A DNA stretch of 64,000 nucleotides, taken from contig NZ_CP088952.1 of the NCBI RefSeq assembly GCF_021165955.1, positions 4,402,001 to 4,466,000 on the forward strand, given 5' to 3'. The stretch comes from Massilia endophytica. GTDB taxonomy: Bacteria > Pseudomonadota > Gammaproteobacteria > Burkholderiales > Burkholderiaceae_D. Below the pieces are notes generated by a model, which saw only the letters and a program-made list of their open reading frames with translations, was not told the origin of the DNA and did not search any database. Below, piece by piece: positions 51,479 through 60,598 of this stretch. Both the position numbers and the translations under genes were made by a program. Position 1 is the first letter of the stretch. Each line of letters begins with the position of its first letter.

Positions 51479-52455
51479 GAAGCGTCCGCGCGGCGGCGGC
51501 CGGAGCAACTGCCCTTGCCGCTGCCCAGGTCGATGTTCTGGTAGCGGATTTCGTACTTGCCGTTGACCAGGTTGTCGACCACCAGCTTGTCGTGCGGCTG
51601 CACGAAGACATAGCGCACGTTCGAGCGCCTGTCCATGTCGTAGACCTTGATGAAGACCGGCGAGGCATTGCTGGAATTGTCCAGGGTAAGCGACATGTCC
51701 TCCCCCTTGTTCCCGACAGGATAGCCGTCCACATAGCCGGACTGGCCGGGCCATGGCTCGCCATTCGGCGCCACCAGCGTGGGCATGTCGCTCTCGCAGT
51801 CGCCGCTGGCCCCGGGCAGGATGACCTGCGACAGGGCCATGACCTTGATCGGCGCGGGACGCGAAGGGTCGGCTTCCACCGCCATGGTCTTGCCGCCCGC
51901 CCAGCCGTCGTGCGCTTCGCCCGCCTCGCGCTCCACGCGGGGATAGCTGCGGGTGGCGGCGCTCGCCGTGAGTTCGCCGCCGGGCGGCTTGCCGCCCCAG
52001 GCCGCGGCCAGCACGGTGGAGACCTGGCGCGGCTCCGTCACCGTCATCACCCCGGCCACCCAGCCTGCCGCCAGGCAGCTGCCCGCCGTGGCCCACCAGC
52101 GCCAGTTGCGCAGCATGGCCCGCGGACGGCGCACGGCGTGCACCTGTTCCGGCCAGGCCTGCACAGGCGATTCCGCCTGATGGCGGTGGGCGTCGTCGTT
52201 ACGGGTGCTCTCCAGCCACTCGATCTCGAATTCTTCCTGGGCGATCCACTCGTCGTGCTCCTTGCGCCGCACCGGGTCGGACAGGGTGCCGTAGGCGGTG
52301 TTCACGATGGCCATGATGCGCGCAGCCTTCTCGTCACCGGGATTTTTGTCCGGGTGGTATTTCTGGCTGAGCGCCTTGTAGGCGGCACGCACGACCTCCT
52401 GCGGGGCGCCGCGCGACACCTTCAGGTTGTCATAGTGAGTGTGTATCTTTCCCAT
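51475..52455 (-). CDS. Membrane-anchored J-domain protein
   Basis: 326 residues from the ATG at 52455 (MGKIHTHYDNLKVSRGAP). An N-terminal J domain (about 7-70) carries the HPD motif in YKALSQKYHPDKNPG and a good helix IV (IVNTAYGTLSDPVRRKEHDE). One membrane segment follows (WWATAGSCLAAGWVAGVM, about 120-140), then a probably periplasmic domain of about 185 residues (PVFIKVYDMDRRSNVRYVFV). J domains stimulate Hsp70 (DnaK) ATPase; here the J domain is on the cytoplasmic side. The C-terminal domain is not recognised. Confidence 0.85.
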   Translation of the reverse strand: MGKIHTHYDNLKVSRGAPQEVVRAAYKALSQKYHPDKNPGDEKAARIMAIVNTAYGTLSDPVRRKEHDEWIAQEEFEIEWLESTRNDDAHRHQAESPVQAWPEQVHAVRRPRAMLRNWRWWATAGSCLAAGWVAGVMTVTEPRQVSTVLAAAWGGKPPGGELTASAATRSYPRVEREAGEAHDGWAGGKTMAVEADPSRPAPIKVMALSQVILPGASGDCESDMPTLVAPNGEPWPGQSGYVDGYPVGNKGEDMSLTLDNSSNASPVFIKVYDMDRRSNVRYVFVQPHDKLVVDNLVNGKYEIRYQNIDLGSGKGSCSGRRRADAS

Positions 52456-52568
52456 CGTTCCAATATTGTCAGCCGCGCGCCACGACGGGGTTGCGCGCCA
52501 GATCAATCATGATAGCCGAAGTTTCGGGAAGATTTGTGTCCGAATAGCCAGGAAAAGTGGCATTAATT

Positions 52569-53714
52569 CTACAAACGGTGGCTGCGGTCCGCCGCCAGCA
52601 GGGACGCGGGCAGGGACACGCCCTTCCCCACCACCAGCACCTTGAACAATTCCCCCATCTCCGCCGGGGATACCAGCTTTTGCAGGGCGTTCGCCTGGGG
52701 CAGGTAGGCCTTCACATCCGACGGGTCGGTGCGCAGCAGCAGTTCGCCGATGCCCGCCCCCAGCAGGAAGGCTGCCTGGCTCATATAGGCCAGCACCTCG
52801 GCGCCCGCATCCTGGGCCGCCAGGGCCATGGCGGTGAAGTCCACATGGGCAGTAATGTCCTGCAGGCCGGGGAAGTAGAAGGGGTCCGGGTGGGCATGGT
52901 GGCGGTAATGGCACATGAGGGTGCCCGTGTTCCGGTCCGCGAAATAGTATTCGTGGGCCGGGAAGCCGTAGTCGAGCAGGATCGCCGCCCCGGCGCGGCT
53001 GCGGGCCAGCATGGCGCCGAGGGTGGCCATGAAGCCGCAGGCCGTGGCGTGCAGCTCCGTGGTGTAGCCCTGTTCCAGCTGCTCCCCCTGCGGGATCTGG
53101 CGTTCGGCCTGCGCCTGCAGGGCGGCATCCGGGGCGCCGTCCTCGAAGGCGAAACGGCCGTCGCGGATGGTGACCATCTGTTCGCGCCAGCCGTCCGCCC
53201 GCTTCACCGCCAGCTGCACGGGCATGGCGTCCAGCACCTCGTTGCCGATCACGAGGCCATCCCAGGTATCGGGGAAGCCGTCCAGCCACTGCACCTGGGG
53301 GAACTCGCGCAGGGCTTCCTGCTGGCGGGCGCGCAGCTCGCCGGAAAGCTCCACGATGGCATAGGTTTCCAGCGCCACGCCGTTCGCCGCCAGCTCCGCG
53401 AGGATGTCGCGCGCCAGCTTGCCGGTGCCGGCGCCGAATTCCAGGATGCGCGGCCCCGTTTGAGGGATAATAGCGGCGGCCACCCGCGCCAGCGCGGCCC
53501 CGAACAGGGAAGTGAGTTCGGGCGCCGTTGTAAAATCGCCATCCTTGCCCAGTTTGGCGGCGCCGCCGCTGTAGTAGCCGAGCTGCGGCGCATACAGCGC
53601 CCGCTCCATGAAACGGGCAAAGGACATGGGACCGCGTTCGATTTCGGCGGCAATCTGCTTCTGGAGAGCGTGGGACGCGGCAAGCGCGTCGCTGGAAGGT
53701 GCTGGGAGAGACAT
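52569..53714 (-). CDS. MidA/NDUFAF7-family SAM-dependent methyltransferase
   Basis: 381 residues from the ATG at 53714. Family landmarks are present: GPMSFARFMERALYAPQLGY, GKDGDFTTAPELTSLFG, SAM-binding ILEFGAGTGKLARDIL, then VIGNEVLDAMPV and LLDYGFPAHEYYFADRNTGT. The human homologue methylates an Arg of complex I subunit NDUFS2; bacterial targets are uncertain. It is divergent from the SDR gene with 42 bp between the starts. Confidence 0.9.
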   Translation of the reverse strand: MSLPAPSSDALAASHALQKQIAAEIERGPMSFARFMERALYAPQLGYYSGGAAKLGKDGDFTTAPELTSLFGAALARVAAAIIPQTGPRILEFGAGTGKLARDILAELAANGVALETYAIVELSGELRARQQEALREFPQVQWLDGFPDTWDGLVIGNEVLDAMPVQLAVKRADGWREQMVTIRDGRFAFEDGAPDAALQAQAERQIPQGEQLEQGYTTELHATACGFMATLGAMLARSRAGAAILLDYGFPAHEYYFADRNTGTLMCHYRHHAHPDPFYFPGLQDITAHVDFTAMALAAQDAGAEVLAYMSQAAFLLGAGIGELLLRTDPSDVKAYLPQANALQKLVSPAEMGELFKVLVVGKGVSLPASLLAADRSHRL

Positions 53715-53756
53715 CCCGGCATTGTAGCGAATACGCGCCTGATAGACAGACCATCG

Positions 53757-54551
53757 ATGACAAGCACACCTCACATACCGCAAGCTGCCGGAGAGCGCGC
53801 CCCTGTTGCGCTGGTAACGGGCGCGGGCCGCCGCCTGGGCCGCGCCATCGCCCTCGGCATGGCGCGCGCAGGCTGGGATATCGCCCTGCACTACCGCAGC
53901 GCGCAGCAGGAAGCGCAGCAGGCGGCCGAAGAGATCCGCGCCCTCGGGCGGCGCGCCGTGACGCTGCATGCGGAACTGTCCGACGAAGCCATGGTGCGCG
54001 GCCTGCTGCCCGCCGCCGTGAAGGAGCTGGGCGCGGTGGACTGCGTCGTGAACAACGCCTCCCTGTTCGACTACGACGGCGCAGCGGATTTTTCCATGGC
54101 CCGCCTGGACGCCCACATGCGCTGCAACGTGGGCGCGCCACTGCTGCTGGCCCAGGCCCTGCACGCGGCCACACCGGAGGGCGGGCAGGCGGTGGTGGTG
54201 AACCTGCTGGACCAGAAGCTGTACAATCTCAATCCCGATTTTCTCTCGTACACCCTGTCGAAAGCGGCGCTGGACACGGCCACCACCATGCTGGCCCAGG
54301 CCCTCGCGCCAAAGCTCAGGGTAGTGGGCGTGGCGCCGGGCATTACGCTGGTGTCCGGCGACCAGAGCGAGCAAGGCTTCGCCAAGGCGCACACGCGCAC
54401 CCCACTGGGCCGCTCCAGCACTCCCGAGGATATCGTGCAGGCGGTGCTGTATGCCGCCACGGCGCGCGCCGTCACCGGCACCACCTTGCTGGTCGATGGC
54501 GGCCAGCACCTGCAGGCATCGCCGCGCGACGTGATGTTCCTCACCCAATAA
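53757..54551 (+). CDS. SDR family oxidoreductase, pteridine-reductase-like (FolM-like)
   Basis: 264 residues from the ATG at 53757. Rossmann motif VTGAGRRLGRAIALG with Arg-Arg, as in NADPH-dependent pteridine reductases; NNASLFDYD; catalytic YTLSK (YxxxK) and the C-terminal LVDGGQHL. It sits 23 bp before folB, which supports a role in reducing dihydromonapterin or dihydrofolate-type substrates. Pteridine specificity is inferred from context and sequence style. Confidence 0.82.
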   Translation: MTSTPHIPQAAGERAPVALVTGAGRRLGRAIALGMARAGWDIALHYRSAQQEAQQAAEEIRALGRRAVTLHAELSDEAMVRGLLPAAVKELGAVDCVVNNASLFDYDGAADFSMARLDAHMRCNVGAPLLLAQALHAATPEGGQAVVVNLLDQKLYNLNPDFLSYTLSKAALDTATTMLAQALAPKLRVVGVAPGITLVSGDQSEQGFAKAHTRTPLGRSSTPEDIVQAVLYAATARAVTGTTLLVDGGQHLQASPRDVMFLTQ

Positions 54552-54574
54552 CGTAATCGAAAAGGTCTTCCACC

Positions 54575-54973
54575 ATGCTGTCCGCCCTGCTCCACCCCCG
54601 CCTGCAAGACTGCCGCCGGCTCTTCCTGCGCGACTACGAAGTACAAATCAATATCGGCGTGCACGACTTCGAGAAGAAGGGTGAGCAGCGCGTGCTGATC
54701 AATGTGGACCTGTACATTCCGCTGGCCGTCTCCACGCCGAACGCGGACGAACTGCACGAAGTGGTGGACTACGACTTCATGCGCGAGACCATCGCGCGGC
54801 GCATGGCGCTGGGCCATGTGCACCTGCAGGAGACGCTGTGCGACGACGTGGTGAAGTCCATGCTCTCCCACCCGCTGGTGCGCGCCGCGCGCGTGTCGAC
54901 CATGAAGCCCGATGTCTATCCCGACTGCGAAGGCGTGGGCGTTGAAGTATTCCGCATCAAGGACGAAGCATGA
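54575..54973 (+). CDS. folB: Dihydroneopterin aldolase
   Basis: 132 residues. Conserved FolB stretches: LFLRDYEVQINIGVHDFEKK (quoted start) and the QRVLINVDLYIPL strand, plus the VVDYDFMRETI segment and the C-terminal VGVEVFR. The enzyme cleaves 7,8-dihydroneopterin to 6-hydroxymethyl-dihydropterin in folate synthesis and forms octamers. It follows the SDR gene and overlaps ttcA by 4 bp (ATGA). Confidence 0.92.
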   Translation: MLSALLHPRLQDCRRLFLRDYEVQINIGVHDFEKKGEQRVLINVDLYIPLAVSTPNADELHEVVDYDFMRETIARRMALGHVHLQETLCDDVVKSMLSHPLVRAARVSTMKPDVYPDCEGVGVEVFRIKDEA

Positions 54974-55869
54974 ATGCCGTAATCGACAAGGCCGCCGAGA
55001 AGCAGGCCTTTGAAAACAACAAGCTGCACAAGCGCCTGTGCCGCCTGGTGGGCCAGGCCATTGGCGATTTCAACATGATCGAGGAAGGCGACAAGGTCAT
55101 GGTCTGCCTCTCCGGCGGCAAGGACAGCTACGCCCTGCTCGATATCCTGATGACGCTGCGCGAGCGCGCGCCCATCAACTTCGAGATCGTGGCCGTGAAC
55201 CTGGACCAGAAGCAGCCCAACTTCCCGGCCGATGTGCTGCCAGCCTACCTGGAGAAGCTGGGCGTGCCCTATCACATCGAGAACCAGGACACCTACAGCA
55301 TCGTCAAGCGCCTGATCCCGGAAGGGAAGACCACCTGCTCCCTGTGCTCGCGCCTGCGCCGCGGCATCCTGTACCGCGTGGCCGACGAACTGGGCGCGAC
55401 CAAGATCGCCCTGGGCCACCACCGCGACGACATCCTCGAGACCTTCTTCCTCAACATGTTCTTCGGCGGGAAGATCAAGGGCATGCCCGCCAAGCTGCAG
55501 TCGGACGACGGCAAACACGTGGTGATCCGCCCCCTGGCCTATGTGAAGGAAGAGGACACGGAGCGCTACGCGGAAGTGAAGGGCTTCCCCATCATCCCCT
55601 GCGACCTGTGCGGCTCGCAGGAGAACCTGCAGCGCAAGCAGATCAAGGCCATGCTGCGCGAATGGGAGAAGAAGCACCCGGGCCGCGTGGAGAATACCTT
55701 CTCCGCCCTCTCCACCGTGGTGCCCTCGCACCTGATGGACCGCGAGCTGTTCGGCTTTGCGGACCTGAAGGCGGACGGCGTCGCCAGCCCGCTAGGCGAC
55801 ATCGCGTTCGACGAGGAGCCTTGCGCCCCGCCCGCGCAGACGGTCACGCTGAACCTGCACCGCGACTAA
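54970..55869 (+). CDS. ttcA: tRNA 2-thiocytidine biosynthesis protein TtcA
   Basis: 299 residues. PP-loop ATP pyrophosphatase motif SGGKDS at 48-53, the CSLCSRLRRGILY CxxC pair that holds an iron-sulfur cluster, GHHRDDILETFFLNMFF and a later Cys in IIPCDLCGSQENLQRKQ. TtcA thiolates C32 of certain tRNAs. The start overlaps the folB stop, so it is translated from the same mRNA. Confidence 0.96.
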   Translation: MNAVIDKAAEKQAFENNKLHKRLCRLVGQAIGDFNMIEEGDKVMVCLSGGKDSYALLDILMTLRERAPINFEIVAVNLDQKQPNFPADVLPAYLEKLGVPYHIENQDTYSIVKRLIPEGKTTCSLCSRLRRGILYRVADELGATKIALGHHRDDILETFFLNMFFGGKIKGMPAKLQSDDGKHVVIRPLAYVKEEDTERYAEVKGFPIIPCDLCGSQENLQRKQIKAMLREWEKKHPGRVENTFSALSTVVPSHLMDRELFGFADLKADGVASPLGDIAFDEEPCAPPAQTVTLNLHRD

Positions 55870-55874
55870 GAAGC

Positions 55875-55890
55875 GTTGCACTTTTGCAAC
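55875..55890 (+). terminator. Small hairpin after ttcA
   Basis: GTTGCA-CTTT-TGCAAC, 6-bp stem 5 bases past the ttcA stop, followed by purine-rich sequence. Too short to be a strong terminator. Confidence 0.2.
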
Positions 55891-55950
55891 CGGCAGAGGC
55901 CGGCAAGTGGGTAACATTGTGCCTCTCGGAATTCACAATGGAGAAGTACG

Positions 55951-57132
55951 GTGGACCTGTCGCAGCAACGCTTCGAATCGATCATCGAGCGCATTTATGC
56001 GACGCTGGATAATGCGGACGGCTGGCGCGCCGTCCTTGAAGACATCAACGATGCCTTCGGCACGCGCGCGGTGCACATGCTTGCCTTCGACGGCAGCAAC
56101 GGCGCCCTCTCCTACAGCGAGGGCGCGGACATGGCGCCGCAGATCGACATGGAATATATCCAGAAATTCCAGTTCGCCGATCCGCGCGTGCAGCTCCTGC
56201 GCGAGCAGAAGGAAAGCGAGTGGGTGCACTGCCACGAGTGGTTCGACGACGCCTTCGTCGCGAGCAGCCCCTTCTACCAGGAATTCCTGATCCCGCACGG
56301 CGCGCGCTACCTCTCCGCCTGCAAGCTCGTTCAGAACGAACGCGCCACCATCCTGCTCGCCTGGCTGTGCCGCCCGGAGGACGGCCCCCTGTCAGCCGAG
56401 GCCCTGGCTTTCGCGGAACGGCTGCGCCCTCACCTGAGCCGCGCCTGCCGCGTGGGCCTCGATCATTTCGTGTACTCGGCCCAGGCCCTGGTGGGCAACG
56501 CCCTGGTGAACAAGCTGCACCAGCCCGTGGTGCTGCTCACCATGAGCGGCGAAGTGGTGCAGGCCAACCAGGCTGCCGACAGCCTGTTCCGGCGCACGCC
56601 CCTGGTGCAGGTGTCGAACGGACGCCTCGTTCTGCCGGAACGCTACCGGGAAATGTTCGCTGCGCATTGCGCGCAGCTCGAAAACGAGGTGCGCTTCGGC
56701 AGCGCGGAGGCGCCCACGGCCAATCTCCAGTCCCTGCGCATCGAGAGCGAGAAGGGTACGGCGCCGGACATGGTCTACGCCTTCTTCTCCATGCTGCTGC
56801 CGGAACGCGTGATGGGCTCCTTCGGGCTGCGTCCCCTGGTCATGCTTTTCCTCTATCACCCGGGTTCCGCCCAGGTGATCGATTCCAGCCTGCTGACCGC
56901 GGCCTTCGGCCTCTCTCATGCCGAATGCCGCATCGCCACCATGCTGGCCGACGGCATGCAGCTGAAGACCATTGCGGACACGCTGGGCGTGCAGTACGAC
57001 ACCGTGCGCAAGCAGCTGCTGTCGATCTTCCAGAAGACCTCCACCAACCGCCAGCCGGAGCTGGTGCGCCTGCTGCTGCACATGCCTGCGGCAACCGTGC
57101 AGCGCGCGCAGGCGCTCAGCGCAGATTTGTAA
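55951..57132 (+). CDS. LuxR-family transcriptional regulator
   Basis: 393 residues from a GTG at 55951. A C-terminal LuxR-type helix-turn-helix (about 320-380; LSHAECRIATMLADGMQLKT, IADTLGVQYDTVRKQLLSIF) follows a long N-terminal region (VHMLAFDGSNGALSYSEGAD, PHLSRACRVGLDHFVYSAQA) that may be PAS/GAF-like, with no receiver domain or autoinducer motif visible. Such regulators with unknown ligand are common in Massilia. Its last codons overlap the end of the convergent M14 gene by 17 bp. Confidence 0.85.
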   Translation: MDLSQQRFESIIERIYATLDNADGWRAVLEDINDAFGTRAVHMLAFDGSNGALSYSEGADMAPQIDMEYIQKFQFADPRVQLLREQKESEWVHCHEWFDDAFVASSPFYQEFLIPHGARYLSACKLVQNERATILLAWLCRPEDGPLSAEALAFAERLRPHLSRACRVGLDHFVYSAQALVGNALVNKLHQPVVLLTMSGEVVQANQAADSLFRRTPLVQVSNGRLVLPERYREMFAAHCAQLENEVRFGSAEAPTANLQSLRIESEKGTAPDMVYAFFSMLLPERVMGSFGLRPLVMLFLYHPGSAQVIDSSLLTAAFGLSHAECRIATMLADGMQLKTIADTLGVQYDTVRKQLLSIFQKTSTNRQPELVRLLLHMPAATVQRAQALSADL

Positions 57133-58882
57133 GCGCCGTGCGCACCACGGGATAGAGCTGGAAGCGCTCGTCCCAGGAGTCGTGGCGGCGGGCGAAGAAT
57201 TCCAGGCGCGCGCGGGCGCTCTTCGCAAAGGCGGGGTCGCTGTCGAGCCTTGCCTTGAAGGCGGCGGCGAGGGAGGGATCGGCCGCCAGCTGCTCGCGCG
57301 CCACCTCCTCTGCCACATACTCCTCCATGTATTCCTTGCGCTCGAAGGCGTTGTTGAACATGCCCCAGGCCAGCAGCGAATCGGCGCCGCGCGGCTCCAG
57401 CATCGTCATCACCAGGCGCGCCTTCGGCTGGGCGATCGGCACGAAGAGGGCGCCCTTGCCGAACTCGCGCTGCTCGGCCTTCCATGCGCCTTCCACCGAA
57501 ATCATCTGGCGCCCTTCGAAGGAGGCTGGCGTCAGGCGCGACTTCTCGGCGCGGAAGGTCTCCACCTCGATGCGGCCGGGAGCCGACTGCAGGGTGCGGA
57601 AGCTCACGCCATGCTGCTTCAGCTTCTCGCCAACGGCGGCGGCATACGCTGCGGGCACGATGTAGCCGCCCTCCGGGGCCTTGACCTGGAAGTCCGGCAC
57701 CACCTCGTCGCGCAGCGGCACGGTCCACAGCTGCGGCTTGCTCTCGTCGTAGCGCGTCCACAGGGCGCCCGAGATGTCGGACGGCGTGCGGGTGTATTCA
57801 TAGCCCGCGAACCCGATCATCTGCGTCCTGTCCGTGGTGCGGTAGCTGAGCGGGAAGTCCTTGCCGGCCATGGCAGCCGAGCGCGCATCCGCCTCGCGCG
57901 CCAGCTTCGACCACTCGGCGCCATGCTGCGCCACCTGGTCCAGCAGGGACACGATGGTGTTGCGCGTGATGCGCACGCGGGTCGGGTAGTCCTTCCACGA
58001 ATGGGTTTCCACCAGCATGGCGAAGCGGTTGCGCAGCTGGAAGTAGCCGGTCGAGAAGCGCGGCGTGGACATCTCGTCCACGAAGCCGGATTGCGGATCG
58101 TCGGTTTTGGCAAAGGAGATGTAGAAGTGCTTGGGGTCGGAGCCCTGCTTGCGCAGGTCGGCCATCACGTTCTCGCGCAGGGCCAGGCCCGCCGCCTTCA
58201 GCGCTTCGTCGCCGCCGTGCACCGGCTCGACCTGGATCGACACGTCCGGCTGGAACTTCGCGCCATCCGTCACGTGCAGGTCGATATAGGCCAGCGGGTC
58301 CCACTGGTTGACCAGCGCCAGCATGGCCTGCATCTCGGGCGCGTCCGCCTTCACATAGTCGCGGTTCAGGTTCAGGTTCTGGGAGGTGACGCGCCAGCCC
58401 ATCTCCACCGGTCCGCGCTGGTTGGGGCGGTTCCACTTGCCGAAGCGCTCATGGCCGTCGACATTGAAGACGGGGACGAAGAGCAGCACCTGCTTGTCCA
58501 GCGCACCCGGCGCCGCCTTGCCCTCCAGCGCCTCGCGCAGGGCCAGGAAACCGGCGTCCTTGCCGTCGATCTCGCCCGCGTGAATGCCGCCCTGCACCAG
58601 CAGGACGGGCAGCTTGCGCTGCTTCGCCTGTTCCGCCGTCAGCGCGCCGGTGCGCGACACGGCCAGCGCCAGCATGGGACGCCCTTCCGGCGTGCGGCCG
58701 AATTCGAAGCAGCGCACGGCTTTCGGATACGCCTTCTGGAAGGCGGCGCACAGCTTCACGACTTCCTCGTAGCGGCCGGTGGCCTGGAAGCCGGATTGCT
58801 CGGAAACGGTGCTCAGGACAGGCGCGGCATGGGACAGCGGCAGGGCGGACAGCAGGGCAAGCAGGAGGGCAGGACGGATCAT
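57116..58882 (-). CDS. M14-family zinc carboxypeptidase, secreted
   Basis: 588 residues from the ATG at 58882 (MIRPALLLALLSALPLSHAA, a signal peptide). Zinc-binding H-x-x-E is seen in VQGGIHAGEIDGKD; the specificity/active region AYIDLHVTDGAKFQPD supplies the third His and VETHSWKDY the catalytic Glu region. The protein continues another 300 residues with a C-terminal beta-rich part, longer than classical M14 enzymes. Substrate unknown. It is followed convergently by the LuxR gene. Confidence 0.86.
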   Translation of the reverse strand: MIRPALLLALLSALPLSHAAPVLSTVSEQSGFQATGRYEEVVKLCAAFQKAYPKAVRCFEFGRTPEGRPMLALAVSRTGALTAEQAKQRKLPVLLVQGGIHAGEIDGKDAGFLALREALEGKAAPGALDKQVLLFVPVFNVDGHERFGKWNRPNQRGPVEMGWRVTSQNLNLNRDYVKADAPEMQAMLALVNQWDPLAYIDLHVTDGAKFQPDVSIQVEPVHGGDEALKAAGLALRENVMADLRKQGSDPKHFYISFAKTDDPQSGFVDEMSTPRFSTGYFQLRNRFAMLVETHSWKDYPTRVRITRNTIVSLLDQVAQHGAEWSKLAREADARSAAMAGKDFPLSYRTTDRTQMIGFAGYEYTRTPSDISGALWTRYDESKPQLWTVPLRDEVVPDFQVKAPEGGYIVPAAYAAAVGEKLKQHGVSFRTLQSAPGRIEVETFRAEKSRLTPASFEGRQMISVEGAWKAEQREFGKGALFVPIAQPKARLVMTMLEPRGADSLLAWGMFNNAFERKEYMEEYVAEEVAREQLAADPSLAAAFKARLDSDPAFAKSARARLEFFARRHDSWDERFQLYPVVRTALTNLR

Positions 58883-58993
58883 CGGCAACGGGCTCCGGTT
58901 AGCGGTTGGAAGACGCCAGGGTCCGGATCGCGGGCCGCGGCGAAGGCCGGAGCATTATAGTCGGCTTTCTCCGGCGGGGCCGGCGCCCGGCCT

Positions 58994-60565
58994 TCAGTTG
59001 ACGATGGAGATCTCGCTGCCCTGTTCGCGCACCGGCACCAGCAGCTCGCCTTCGCCGCCGGCGCGCATGCGGGCGCTTGCAGCAGGCGCGCAGCTGCGGC
59101 GCGTCTTGTCGAGCGCTGCGGCGAACAGGCCTTCGCGCTTGTCGCCCAGGGCGTGGCCGAAGTCGTCCGCCACACTGCAGGATGGAGCGAAGCCGTCGCT
59201 GTAGTCGCCGAAGCCCTTGTGGTTCACGCCCTGGTACTGGATGGTGAAGTAGGTGTTCTCGCAGTTCTGCGTCGGCACGAAGGCGTAAGGCTTGCCGCAG
59301 GTCTGGCCGCCCACCAGGTTCACCTCCACGTCGATGCCGCGCAGGCTGTTGATGATGGATTCGCTGGCCGAGCAGGTGCCGGGACCGGTGAGGATGCTCA
59401 CGCGCTTCAGGCCCAGCGCGGGCAGCGCCTGGCCCCATGGCACGGGATTGCTTGTGTCCAGCCCCAGCGAAGTGGAGTTGAAGGGCATGGGGTCGGGCAG
59501 CGGGCTCTTGTCGTTGACCAGCGTGAGCTCGAACGTCTTGCCCTGCGTTTGCTGAGGGCCTGCGATCATGTACGCGACCTGGCTCGCCACGCTCAGCAGC
59601 CCGCCGCCGTTGTAGCGCAGGTCCAGCACCAGTTCCTTCACCTTCGCGTCGCGGAAAAGGGCGAAGGCTTCGATCAGCGGCTTTTCGGCGGGCGCGTTGT
59701 GGTTGATGAAGGTGAGATAAGCGACCTTGCCATCGGGCGTATCGATCACGCGCGCATTCTGCACCGGCGATATGCTCACGGCGGCCGATACCATGTTCAC
59801 CGTGACGCGGCGGCCGTTACGCATTACCACGAAGCTGTGGCGCTCGTCCTTCTTCGGCGGGAACAGGCCCGCATTCAGTTTTGCGATGCTGTCGTTATCC
59901 GCCGTGTTCACGAAGTCCACGCCATCCACTTCCTGCAGCACGTCGCCGCGCAGCAGGCCTGCCCGCGCCGCCGCGGACCCCGGCTGCACCATGGAGATGC
60001 GCCAGGTGCGCGGCACCTTGCCGTCCGCATTGCGCATCCAGGAGATGCCGTAACCCAGTTCCGAGCCGCGCGAGAGCTCCGCCCAGCGCTCGTTCGTGTA
60101 ACTGAAGTGGAAGCGGTCTTTCGGCTTGCCGGACGCCGTCAGCTGCGGGGTTTTCAGCGCGTTGAAATACGGGACAGGGGCCTGGTAATTCGCCGTGTCC
60201 AGCGTCGGCACTTCGCGATACCAGAGATAGGTGAGGCTGGTCCAGCGCCGCAGGAACTGCAACTCGTCGGCGAGCGTGCCCTGGGTCTGGCCGGACGCGG
60301 GCTTCTCGCAACGGTTGCGGTAGTGGATCACCGCATGCAGTTCCGACGGAAACTCCGGTTCGGCCGGTGGCGGATCGACAGGCGGCGGGTCGACCGGAGG
60401 CGGGTCGACAGGCGGCGGGGTGACGGGCGGCGGGTCCACCGGTGGCGGATTCACCACCGGCGGGTCGGAAGGAACGTCCCCGCCCTGCCTGGGCGGCGGC
60501 TCACCGCCGCCGCCGCAGGCGGACAGCAGTGTCACAATCGCAAGGCAGGTCCCGATCTTTTTCAT
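58994..60565 (-). CDS. S41-family serine peptidase, lipoprotein with proline-rich linker
   Basis: 523 residues from the ATG at 60565. Lipobox LLSAC with Cys near residue 17, a Pro-rich linker of PPPVD repeats (about 25-60), an N-terminal helical part, a PDZ domain (about 195-260; VQPGSAAARAGLLRGDVLQE) and the C-terminal S41 peptidase domain with VLDLRYNGGGLLSVASQVAY and the nucleophile Ser in GTCSASESIINSL. It resembles tail-specific/C-terminal processing peptidases anchored to a membrane. The C-terminal 60 residues are Arg/Ala rich. Confidence 0.88.
   Translation of the reverse strand: MKKIGTCLAIVTLLSACGGGGEPPPRQGGDVPSDPPVVNPPPVDPPPVTPPPVDPPPVDPPPVDPPPAEPEFPSELHAVIHYRNRCEKPASGQTQGTLADELQFLRRWTSLTYLWYREVPTLDTANYQAPVPYFNALKTPQLTASGKPKDRFHFSYTNERWAELSRGSELGYGISWMRNADGKVPRTWRISMVQPGSAAARAGLLRGDVLQEVDGVDFVNTADNDSIAKLNAGLFPPKKDERHSFVVMRNGRRVTVNMVSAAVSISPVQNARVIDTPDGKVAYLTFINHNAPAEKPLIEAFALFRDAKVKELVLDLRYNGGGLLSVASQVAYMIAGPQQTQGKTFELTLVNDKSPLPDPMPFNSTSLGLDTSNPVPWGQALPALGLKRVSILTGPGTCSASESIINSLRGIDVEVNLVGGQTCGKPYAFVPTQNCENTYFTIQYQGVNHKGFGDYSDGFAPSCSVADDFGHALGDKREGLFAAALDKTRRSCAPAASARMRAGGEGELLVPVREQGSEISIVN
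60367..60471 (-). repeat. 15-bp tandem repeat encoding a PPPVD linker
   Basis: About seven imperfect 15-bp units (GGCGGGTCGACCGGN-type) within the S41 peptidase gene, each encoding five residues. The unit number could vary by slippage without changing frame. Confidence 0.8.
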
Positions 60566-60598
60566 GCCCGGCATTATAGCAATGCCGTATTGCAAGGA

